Shown here one piece after another: positions 11,045 to 18,304 of a DNA stretch of 20,460 nucleotides (positions within the stretch are counted from its first letter, which is position 1; each line of letters starts with the position of its first letter). Source of the DNA: Larix sibirica (lineage: Eukaryota > Streptophyta > Pinopsida > Pinales > Pinaceae). The stretch is taken from NCBI GenBank assembly GCA_004151065.3, contig NWUY0300009338.1, forward strand, positions 25,502 through 45,961, read 5' to 3'. The notes beneath the pieces are model-generated. The model saw nothing but the letters and a program-made list of their open reading frames with translations. It ran no database searches and was not told the origin of the DNA. The translations under genes were made by a program, and so were the position numbers.

Positions 11045-12499
11045 AAATGAATGATTGGCTTTCCTTCAAAAAGGACAAGTGAGAAATAAAAGCTCCGGCT
11101 TATGCGGCAGGAGGAAAAGGCAAAAACACAGCTAAGGTTTGGCTGGCAAGTTTTAAACAACCAGAAGGATCTTAATAAGTTCTTTAAAAACAAGGATTTG
11201 GAGGAACCTGAAATGAAAAAGACTTACCTTTCATTCATTAGAAGGGAGGGTTGGTTGATCTCTTATATTGAGGGGTTCAGGACCCACCTGGGAAGAAGGG
11301 GTTTACCAGGACCAGACCAGACAGAACCCACCCACTCAGGTATCCCCTTCCAGTACCTTACCTACCTGAGCTCAGGTCCAGGACCTTACCCACCCTAAAA
11401 ACTGTCCCGAACCAGGACCTAACAACCCTTTGCCTTCAGGTGGGGCCTACTTGTATTGTAACACACTCCTGCTTGTAACTGGCTACAAAGGAAGAGGCCG
11501 GCCAACAGAAAGAGATAATCAAGCGGTTCCATTCATATTCTACAAATATATATACTTGTATATAATGGATGTGGCTTGCTTGCGATCCTATATATATTTA
11601 GTGAGGAGTTCATGTACCCAAGCAGGTTGGCTAATTTATAGAGTTAAATTTGGGTGGCTAATCATGTTGAGATAATAAATCAACAACAATATTATACTTA
11701 CCCTTCTTATAGAGGATCTTTAAGTAATACGCTTGGAGCTAATAAATATACTTTTGGTGTTCCTCTGTTTAAAAAACCTGTGCCAACAAAAAAATGTGCT
11801 TTTTAATTGTCGGGCCAATTCACGTGGTTTTTCCTAAGAGAAAGCATGTGAGTCCAGAGACTCATGCACTTATAACACTGCGAAGGCGTGTGGATGCTTA
11901 AAAGCAGGCTAACTGAAAGGATTTGCTGAGTAGACGTGTCAAGGACTCCTGCTGTGTATACAGATGGGCAAAATCAGTTATAAGTATAACAGTGGCCCAT
12001 TCAAGAGTGGTGGTTTTTCTTGTGAAATATTTTAATGATAGTATTTATGTTGATGAGAATAATTGCATTAATAATTTAGTCTTGTAATCCATCATTCATC
12101 TAGATGGTTACAGACCGAGCTGGAGGAAAAGGGTACGTTGGTTTCGATCCTTGTTTTCATACTATGGTGCATGTGCTCTTGGATTCGATAAAATTGACCT
12201 GGAAACCCGCAGATTCATAAGTTTGAAATTGTCTATATGGAGTAAAACCCTTTTTATTTAATAAAAGTGAGTATCATAAGTAAGGAAAATAAATCATGCT
12301 CAAGGTTTAGTGAAATTTTAAAACAAGTTAGATTTGATGAATGCCTGAAATTGCCAGAGTTATGTATAGTAGTATACTCCCCAATGAAACTAAACTCTAA
12401 GGATAATTAAATTGGCTAACGAGATATACACAAATGAAATTGACTTCAATGTCATATAGTGAAACAAGCTTGTAAGTATCTGCCTTTTAGATAAACCCT
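11045..12499. other. No gene recognised; includes a C-rich palindromic block
   Basis: An open frame of 98 codons on the plus strand (11102-11398) has no family resemblance and ends in the GC-rich block 11270-11420. That block is built from repeated ggtcc/aggacc pieces and contains the perfect 14-bp palindrome acctgagctcaggt at 11364-11377, followed by a near-palindrome aggtccaggacct at 11375-11387. The rest (11500-12499) is AT-rich with no readable signal. The stretch may be an untranslated or LTR region of an unidentified element. Confidence 0.45.
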
Positions 12500-12500
12500 N

Positions 12501-12570
12501 CTAGATTATAGTAAAACAATTACGAAGTTATTTAGAAAAACCACAAAATAAATGTTCCTCCAAAAAAAAC
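12501..12570 (+). repeat. 70-bp direct repeat, right copy
   Basis: Matches 9853-9922 with four substitutions. It begins exactly one base after the ambiguous base, which suggests that a sequence join rather than biology defines its left edge. Confidence 0.85.
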
Positions 12571-13021
12571 GGGCGCCTGATATGGGGCACTCAAATCGCT
12601 CTTGGTATTTTGGTGAGTGGTTTTTTGACTAAGCACAGTTCCACCTTTTCTGGTCATTTTTTTGGAATTTCGATAATTTGGGTCGTCTTAAAATGACCCA
12701 AAACCCTTGGGGCACAGTTCCAGAGTATGGTTCCGCAATAAACTGGTGAAACTATGCTTCCGCAGATTTTTATAACCAGAAAAAGAAATCGCCAACAAAA
12801 AAGAGGCTATTTGAATGCCAGTTATCCCACGCCCAAAAAACGTACCCCCATTCCTGAAGAAGGGGAATTAGAAACTGCATAGACAGCCAAATGCCCTGTT
12901 TATGAAACAGCCTATGAGCCGCCCCAACTCACTCCTCTCGGCTTCGTAATACCGTTCCAAGGGGTGAAGAGGAAGCAGCAACTCAACTCACAGCAGTGAA
13001 TGGAGTGTTCCGAATCTATGC
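12571..13021. other. Unrecognised sequence with a small inverted repeat
   Basis: No gene was found. An 8-bp perfect stem (tttgggtc at 12677-12684, gacccaaa at 12695-12702) with a 10-base loop is present. Nearby short repeats cacagttcca (12636 and 12713 areas) and tatg[gc]ttccgca (12726 and 12748 areas) suggest small local duplications. Function unknown. Confidence 0.45.
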
Positions 13022-13071
13022 GAGCATGCATTTTAACCCCCCTCCGGAGCATGCATTTTAACCCCCCTCCG
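13022..13071. repeat. Perfect 25-bp tandem duplication, C-rich
   Basis: A 25-base unit beginning gagcatgcattttaaccccc is present twice with no differences (13022-13046, 13047-13071). It is followed by gtccgg-type short repeats to 13100. Identity of the two units points to a recent slippage event or an assembly stutter. Confidence 0.9.
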
Positions 13072-13770
13072 GTCCGGGAAAGGTCCAGGAGAGGTCCGGA
13101 AACAATTTTTACTATGATTGAATAAACTGCAATTCTTAGTAAATTATTAGCTAGCTGCTTCATTGATCCCTCAGAAATTGCATTTTCCTCTATAGGCAAC
13201 CTGCTTCATCGCAATGGCTAATTATTGTGACAACTACTCGTTTTTACACCCTTTAAACCACTTAGCTGAAAGAAGGAACTCAGTGACTCGCTATCACTCA
13301 TCAGAATTCCACCTAAGCAATAGGTTAACGCACGCTGGTTGGGTGGGAATAGATAATATAATTAAAATAGCGTTGCAACTTCAAATGAGGAAATCTTCCA
13401 GAACCTTATTGAAACACGCTTAGAGCACATTTATACTTAACAAACTTGCATTTTATTCTATTTCACCATCTTCAATGCATCATGCCAAACCACAAAATAT
13501 ATAAATACATGCTTTGTGAGCTGATACAAGAGAGAGAAACTTTGAACCCAATTAATAAGCCAGCGAATGACGGTATACTAAACAGGATCCCGTTGAGCGA
13601 GAGCGATCTGGCTTGAAAGCGCGGCTCTGCATCATGCCACACCACAAAATATAGAGAGACGCCTTGAACCGCGAAAGAGACACACTTTTATATCTATCTA
13701 ATCCCTTGCCAGGCTATTAATGTTTCTTTCCCATATGAGAGGCACTCTATCACTAAGCTAACTCTTTTTT
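13072..13770. other. Unrecognised sequence with one direct repeat pair
   Basis: A 25-base sequence starting gcatcatgcc lies at 13477-13501 and, with one substitution within the shared core, at 13629-13653. Between them is a GC-richer block (13560-13628). No coding frame with a domain was found. A tRNA D-arm-like string on the minus strand near 13765-13745 has no matching B box at tRNA spacing. Confidence 0.45.
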
Positions 13771-13810
13771 CTTCACATGAAAAAAGACATCTTCACATGA
13801 AAAAAGACAT
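13771..13810. repeat. Perfect 20-bp tandem duplication at the LINE 3' end
   Basis: cttcacatgaaaaaagacat occurs at 13771-13790 and 13791-13810. On the minus strand it forms the extreme 3' end of the LINE, where short tandem tails are common in place of plain poly-A. Confidence 0.85.
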
Positions 13811-14044
13811 ACTTATATTAGAAGTATAAAGTAATACAAGCCTCCAGTAGAATTAGAGCCAAGGAGACAAACCAAACCAAGCCAAGCCAAACCAACCAAA
13901 CCAACCAGGAGGATGGAAACCCGGATATACCAATCCTCCAAGATAGGAACCTAGAGCCAAGGAGACAAACCAAAACAAAATAAATACAAGAGCCGACATC
14001 ATCCAGCCAAAATAGAAGAAAATATGCCCCAAATAGCACCGAAA

Positions 14045-15060
14045 TCAAGTATAAAAAAAGTGCCAGCAACCTCGAGATGGAAGGGGAGAGCCATCCAAAA
14101 TCTCATAAAAGATCCTGCCAACCACTGCCTCAAGACCTCGTCGAGAGAGAGAGTCCGCCACAGAATTATGCTCACGATAGATGTGAATAATAGAAGTCTG
14201 TGGGCAAAGACTGAGAAGGTGACGAGTCATGACCAGCCATGAGGATAAAGCCAAAGAATTAATAGCTGCCACAGAATTTGCCCAATTAATAATAGATAAA
14301 GAGTCAACTGCAATCTGCTCAAGTATAATATTGGCCACTGTAGAAAAGAATAAAACCAATCATAATGCCGATAACTCACCTTTTGTATTTGTCCCCAATC
14401 CACCATTAAACCAAAGATGAATTAGGTCGCCATTTGAACATTCAATGAATGCTCCAGCACCGCAGATACCAGAAGAGGCAGTGGCAGGACCATCAAAGCG
14501 TGCTCGGTTTCCAGAACAAAGAAGACGGGGCGGTCGAGTACAACGATCAGGAGGACGGGACACCACAGAAGAAGTTAAGTCAAAAACCTGTGAGTCAGAT
14601 AGAATAGCACATGCAATACGGCTCGNCAGGTCATCGTTTTAACATTCAATGAATGCTCCAACACCGTAGATACCAGAAGAGGCAATGGCTGCACCATCAA
14701 AGCGTGCTCGGTTTCCAGAACAAAGAAGATGGGGCAGTCGAGTACAACGATCAAGAGGATGGGACACCATAGGAGAAGTTAAGTCATAAACCTGTGAGTC
14801 GGATAGATTAGAACATGCAATACGGCTCGGATTGGATCTTCGGTCCTCAAACAAAAGTCTATTGCGTGTTTTCCAGACTTCCCACAATAGGAGGCAAGCC
14901 AAACAACCCAGCTTCAGGTTTGAAAGGATGATGTTATGAAACCATTTTTTTATAGAACCGACCCCCATCAAGGAAATAGCATTGAAAGGATCACCCAAAT
15001 AGAACCTGACCGATGCAGTGAAGGGGCAGAGAACAAAAAGATGATACAGAGATTCTTCTT
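14045..15060 (-). pseudogene. LINE ORF2 C-terminus: zinc-binding segment plus RNase H domain
   Basis: The minus-strand frame carries the zf-RVT-like part (15060-14940), then RNase H, which degrades the RNA strand of RNA-DNA hybrids during reverse transcription. In RNase H (about 14566-14060) the four acidic residues are all readable: D in ARFDGPA, E in TKGELSAL, D in AVDSLSIINWA, and D in NSVADSLSRR after the conserved H-x-Y-R-E-x-N. The domain is interrupted only by one TGA at 14360-14362, where TGG (Trp, giving LSALWLVLFF) would fit the family. The segment 14641-14829 repeats the start of the domain; see the repeat entry. This is the best-preserved coding remnant in the window, but it has no start and is truncated. 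Confidence 0.8.
14437..14829. repeat. 189-bp direct duplication on both sides of an ambiguous base
   Basis: 14437-14625 and 14641-14829 have the same length and differ at about 16 positions by hand count (about 91-92% identity). Over half of the differences are C/T or G/A, and several fall at CpG sites mutated in the right copy. Both encode the same RNase H start. The ambiguous base at 14626 lies between them. The pattern fits two diverged versions of one locus joined end to end. Confidence 0.85.
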
Positions 15061-15331
15061 CCTATACTGACTAAGCTGACTCTGAAGAGCCTATACCAGA
15101 AGAAAAACTCTCCACATTATTTCCAACATGCATATCGAATCTTAGGTTCCAATGTACATGGCTGCCTTGGCGAAAAAACATTAGCAACTACTATCCTCAT
15201 GTGCTGCAGAAGTGAAATTAGGACAACTCTTAGAAATGCTATTAAAATAGGGCAACTAAAATCAAAATGATTGGAGCCTCATTTCAAAACACAAGCAACC
15301 ATTAACATTCAATAAATGAGAATATGAACCT
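15061..15331. other. Junction sequence between LINE end and host-gene fragment
   Basis: On the minus strand a zinc-binding Cys pair would be expected before EESLYHLF, but stops interrupt every frame, so the LINE is broken near 15060. No other feature was recognised. The 5' breakpoint of the LINE must lie here. Confidence 0.4.
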
Positions 15332-15780
15332 CTCAGTAAATAGAATTGATTTCCTCCTCTGTGAGTTCCTCTTCTCCACTTGCATTTTCTTCCCACCCAA
15401 GAGCGAAGAAAGGAGGCTTCCTCCTCCTCAGAACCAACATTAGAAGAAACCTTGTTGGCAGATACTGGACTGCCAGTTTCGCTGGTATCCCTAATAGCAA
15501 TATCACTTTCCACATTAAGGAAACCATTCAAGATAGTTTCATTTATCTCAATGGCCTTTATTTCAACTATTGAAGGAACAATATTAGATTTCTCTGCCAC
15601 ATTCTCAATAGAACACTTATCCTTTAGTTCTATAAAATCCTTGGTGCTCAGGAGCATATTCTCATTTTCTTGATCAACTTTATGCACCGTTGATGTATTA
15701 GACTTGTCTTGAGTTGCAATGGAATTGAGACTCACATATGCTTTCCTCAATGCATTGAAAAAATCACTTTGATTTTGTGC
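15332..15780 (-). pseudogene. Exon of a plant-conserved acidic protein (dentin sialophosphoprotein-like), frameshifted
   Basis: The minus strand reads AQNQSDFFNALRKAYVSLNS after a good splice acceptor (tctgacacag, 15790-15781), then a low-complexity Ser/Glu-rich stretch, then EEEEASFLRS. After a one-base loss near 15400 it continues LGWEENASGEEELTEEEINS and IY. From memory, the pair SDFFNxxRKK ... EEAxFLRSLGWEENAGE(D/E)xxLTEEEI marks a family of uncharacterised plant nuclear-type proteins; I cannot check this here. The frameshift and the following TGA make this copy non-functional. It is not transposon-like in composition and appears to be a decayed host gene or gene fragment. The upstream exon side is interrupted by the plus-strand LINE beginning at 15871. 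Confidence 0.6.
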
Positions 15781-15840
15781 CTGTGTCAGAGACTTTTTTT
15801 TCCTCAATCAATAAGTTTTTTCCTCCATCAATGAGATTAT

Positions 15841-15870
15841 AAAATAAAACATAATGAATATTTAGGATTG
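15841..15870 (+). repeat. Target-site duplication, left copy
   Basis: This 30-base AT-rich sequence (begins aaaataaaaca, ends taggattg) matches 17940-17969 at 27 of 30 positions without gaps. The right copy directly follows an A-run, as expected for target-primed LINE insertion. Confidence 0.75.
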
Positions 15871-15904
15871 AAAGAAATTATAAATTTGGAATGCAATTAC
15901 TATT

Positions 15905-16060
15905 GGTTGGTGATATGAGACTCTCTCCTTATCATTTCCCAAATTAGACCTTAACAGGTGGTTGGTGATATGAGACTCTCTCCTTATCATTTCCCAAATT
16001 AGACCTTAACAGGTGATATGAGACTCTTTCCTTATCATTTTCCCAAATTAGACCTTAACA
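15905..16060 (+). repeat. Three-unit tandem repeat, 55/52/49 bases
   Basis: Units start near 15905, 15960 and 16012. Each contains gatatgagactct[ct]tcctta and caaattagaccttaac. The first two are identical over their shared length; the third starts a few bases later and has two small differences. The repeat's end leads into the RNase H remnant, so it probably arose by duplication of LINE coding sequence at the truncated 5' end. Confidence 0.9.
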
Positions 16061-16090
16061 AAGATTTCAGGTCAAATAACTAGTAAGTTT

Positions 16091-16234
16091 CATAAGCGCA
16101 TTCTTTATCTTCTTTAACAAATTTCGAATGTTCAGTTCTATCATGTGCGGAGAGATCATAATGTTCTTGCTGACAAGCTAGTTATTGAAGCCTCGCAATT
16201 TCCTTGCGGGGGGTTTAGAAGAAATGGGGGCTAA
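16091..16234 (+). pseudogene. Retroelement RNase H C-terminal fragment
   Basis: The plus strand reads HKRILYLL, a stop, then ISNVQFYHVRRDHNVLADKL and VIEAS before a TAA at 16232-16234. F-Y-H-V-x-R-x-x-N-x-L-A-D-x-L is the last strand and helix of retroelement RNase H with the final catalytic Asp kept. The preceding part is shifted in frame (QxRFQVK near 16052) or replaced by the tandem repeat. Only about 48 codons remain. Confidence 0.7.
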
Positions 16235-16959
16235 ACTACTTCCTGTTGGCTCCCCTAGAATTTATTTGCATTTGTCCAGTCCTTTAATATCAAGATACAC
16301 GTCCCATCAAGCTTTAACCTCATAAAATGACAACGTATGTCCTCTTTATTGCATCTGACCATGCGGGGGACTGTTGGTATCTGGGATTATGAGTCTTCGG
16401 CACATTTCGCTAATAAATTTGGGATTTCGCCTTGGGCATTTGAAGCTAGGCAACATGGGGAGGTTTTCTGTTCAGGGGAGTATTGACACTCAGTGAGTTG
16501 CGGCGGGCCCTATTGCTCTGTTTGCAGTGCTGGATGTAATAGAACTTGGGGGGTTTTTGTTTCTAGAATGGTGTTGTGGAATTCATAGAATTTTTATGCC
16601 TTCTCCTATGCCTAAGGAGATAGGTTTCCTGGTCTATCAATTGTTATAAGTGAGGGCTTTCAATTTCAGGTAATTTTCTATCTGAATCATTTGGGTTATT
16701 CTCTTTCCTTTGTGTGGCAAGTCTGAGATATTGGGGTCTGGGAGGATTCAGCAGGCTCTATCGCTCCGGGGAGTCTATTTCCTGGATGGGTTGAAAGGAG
16801 TTCTCTCTCTCCTATGGATTTTTTTAGTGATTGTGAGGAAGTGTTCACTTTGTTCTTCTGTCGAGCTAGTAGCAAATTTGTTCTTTCAGGGACTCATCGT
16901 GAAGTATTCTGTTAACCTTGGCGGTAGCTATGCTTTGAATTTTTTGTTCGACAACTTCA
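16235..16959 (+). other. Interior of the LINE-like insertion, no clear coding
   Basis: One short frame, MRGTVGIWDYESSAHFANKF and onward (16360-16490), looks protein-like but has no family I recognise. The remainder has stops in all frames and is T/G-rich. It could be a 3' UTR after RNase H or a 5' leader of the frame that follows. Confidence 0.4.
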
Positions 16960-17668
16960 ATGGATGATTCTGTACAGGAATTGGCAGGATTAAATGGATT
17001 AGGGATAACATTGCTATAATGGACAATGAAAAAAAGATAGAGGATCTCTTTGAGAGAATCAGTGATGCTCAAGCCAGTATCCATGATTTCCGATGCCAGA
17101 TGAGATGGTTGAAGGATCAAATGGAAGGATTGATAGCTGTTGTCGATTAGCTAACCGCTCATGTGCCTGTGCCTGTTTTGGATGGTCGTTTGGATCAAAT
17201 TGAACATACCTTTAGCAAATTTCGAACTTAACTTCCAGTATGGATGCCCGTCTTGTTGATGTCAAAGGGGTTGTTTGTGTTGGTGACGAGAAAGTGAAAG
17301 CAATTACGAAGACTGTATGATAAAATTGTTGATGGGTTATTTGTTCTGCAGCTAGTTCAAATTATCTCCGGTTTAGAGGAGAGAGCTGGAAATACTCATG
17401 AGGATAGTCAAGAAAATTAGACTATGAAAAATGAGGAAGCAGAGGAAGATTTTAGGGATTCCCACGACGAAGATGCTAAGGAAACTATGGAACAAGATCG
17501 TGATTATGATGCTGACAACCAAGAAGAAGATGCAGCAGATGAATTTGCTGAGAACAACTCAGAAGATGAAGGAGATGTTCTTTATGATGTCCAGCTGAGA
17601 ACAACTCAGAAGATGAAGGAGATGTTCTTTATGATGTCCAGGTTTTAGATAGTGATTCTAGTATTTAG
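16960..17668 (+). pseudogene. Broken reading frame with a coiled coil and a Glu/Asp-rich tail
   Basis: It starts at ATG 16960 (MDDSVQELAGLNGLG), shifts frame near 17015, and continues MDNEKKIEDLFERISDAQAS and on to 17150 with heptad-like spacing of hydrophobic residues, so a coiled coil is likely. After a TAG at 17148-17150 the same frame goes on (LDGRLDQIEHTFSKF), shifts again near 17235 (MDARLVDVKGVVCVGDEKVK), and again near 17320. It ends in a strongly acidic stretch (17424-17600) and, ignoring the 47-bp duplication, DVQVLDSDSSI and TAG at 17666-17668. Total about 230 codons with at least two stops and three shifts. The family is not recognised. Its place downstream of RNase H inside one insertion is unusual for a LINE. 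It may be an accessory or ORF1-like protein, or captured host sequence. Confidence 0.45.
17547..17640 (+). repeat. Perfect 47-bp tandem duplication inside the acidic frame
   Basis: Units 17547-17593 and 17594-17640 are identical. Since 47 is not a multiple of three, the second unit is read in another frame (LRTTQKMKEMF) and the acidic protein loses its natural end. Removing one unit in thought joins the frame to VLDSDSSI and a stop. Confidence 0.9.
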
Positions 17669-17939
17669 TTTATCCTTCTATGAAATTTTTTGGTAGTCTG
17701 CTTATCGGACAATTTGTAAGAATTTACCATAACTTAGGGAATTAGGGAATTTTGTGTTTAGGGAATTTTGTGTTTTGTCGTAAGTATGTTCCCTCATGGA
17801 TGACTATAATTAAATTTTGTTTTTTTTTCAAAATATTGTTCAAAAACTTATGAACTTTTATTAACTTTCATTGAGGAATTTTGTACTGTTCTGCTGAAAT
17901 TTCTTTCAGATTTTTATAAACTTAACCGTTTTCGTTAAA

Positions 17940-17969
17940 AAAATAAAACACAATGAATAATAAGGATTG
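17940..17969 (+). repeat. Target-site duplication, right copy
   Basis: It partners 15841-15870 with three substitutions and lies immediately after the A-tail of the LINE-like insertion. Confidence 0.75.
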
Positions 17970-18096
17970 GACATAAAAAAGGAGGAAAAGAACCATGCAC
18001 GTTGGGTTGAAGCTTAAACTTCATATTAGAGGAAACCTAGGTGCCCAAGGAAACCGTAGTGGGACAGATGGAATAATTTTTTTAGGACATTGTTGG

Positions 18097-18292
18097 TGTT
18101 GGTATTTTCCAACACAATTAGCTGTTAGAGTTCCAATGTATTCAACTAGTTTTGGCTGTATGCTTACTATAGGAGTCTTTATCTAATTAGTTGTGACAAT
18201 TATCTCTGGATTTATTTTATTTGTATAAATATATTTAATTCTTTATAATTTAATGAAATGAAGTACTTCTTCATGAGCTCAGAGCTTCTTCA
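18097..18292 (+). mobile_element. 5' LTR of a Ty1-copia-type element, about 196 bp
   Basis: It starts TGTTGG, with the inverted pair tgttgg-tatttt-ccaaca at 18097-18114, a common copia LTR opening (a start at 18091 is also possible). It ends CTTCA at 18292, just before the primer-binding site. It contains a TATA box at 18224. The 3' LTR is not in the window, so the element extends past 20460. Confidence 0.7.
18224..18233 (+). promoter_or_regulatory. LTR TATA box
   Basis: TATAAATATA at 18224-18233 inside the LTR, about 60 bases before its 3' end, is well placed to start the retrotransposon transcript. Confidence 0.5.
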
Positions 18293-18304
18293 TAGTATCA
18301 GAGC
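18293..18304 (+). promoter_or_regulatory. Primer-binding site for initiator tRNA-Met
   Basis: TAGTATCAGAGC differs by one base from the plant copia consensus TGGTATCAGAGC, which pairs with the 3' end of tRNA-iMet to prime minus-strand DNA synthesis. It lies directly next to the LTR end. Confidence 0.75.

Larger units (their letters stand above)
13771..15060 (-). mobile_element. LINE (non-LTR retrotransposon) 3' end, 5'-truncated
   Basis: Reading right to left: a zinc-binding segment characteristic of plant LINE ORF2 ends (EESLYHLFVLCPFTASVRFY, 15060-15010), a spacer with WEVWKTRNRLLFED, an RNase H domain, then a 3' UTR rich in ccaaa/ttggt repeats (13860-13975; agagccaaggagacaaacca occurs twice, 98 bases apart) and a tandem tail. 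The endonuclease and the main RT domain are missing. The duplicated block at 14437-14829 interrupts an otherwise continuous ORF2 end. No target-site duplication was found. Confidence 0.8.
15871..17939 (+). mobile_element. LINE-like retroelement insertion bounded by target-site duplications
   Basis: The insertion is framed by 15841-15870 and 17940-17969. It contains an RNase H end (16091-16234), an 800-base stretch without clear coding, a coiled-coil/acidic frame (16960-17668), a T-rich 3' region and the tail ttcgttaaaa at the right duplication. No reverse transcriptase core is present, so it is 5'-truncated or non-autonomous. Three mismatches in the duplications indicate considerable age. Confidence 0.65.

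Noticed and set aside
11386-11400. ccctaaaa as a plant telomere-type repeat
   Set aside because: A single copy only; telomeric DNA would show several CCCTAAA units.
12110-12165. Possible tRNA T-arm (ggtttcgatcc)
   Set aside because: There is no acceptor stem or D-arm at the right distance; isolated match.
12912-13199. Minus-strand 95-codon frame as a gene
   Set aside because: No domain, and it runs through the perfect 25-bp tandem repeat (LKCM/VKMH region); probably a chance frame.
13740-13775. tRNA-like A box on the minus strand (tagcttagtgatagagtgcc)
   Set aside because: No B box occurs at tRNA or SINE spacing; the nearest candidate (ggttcaagg) is about 95 bases away and no cloverleaf can be drawn.
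13818-14069. Minus-strand 83-codon frame rich in Leu, Trp and Val, resembling a membrane protein
   Set aside because: It is the translation of the T/G-rich LINE 3' UTR; the hydrophobicity comes from the ttggt repeats.
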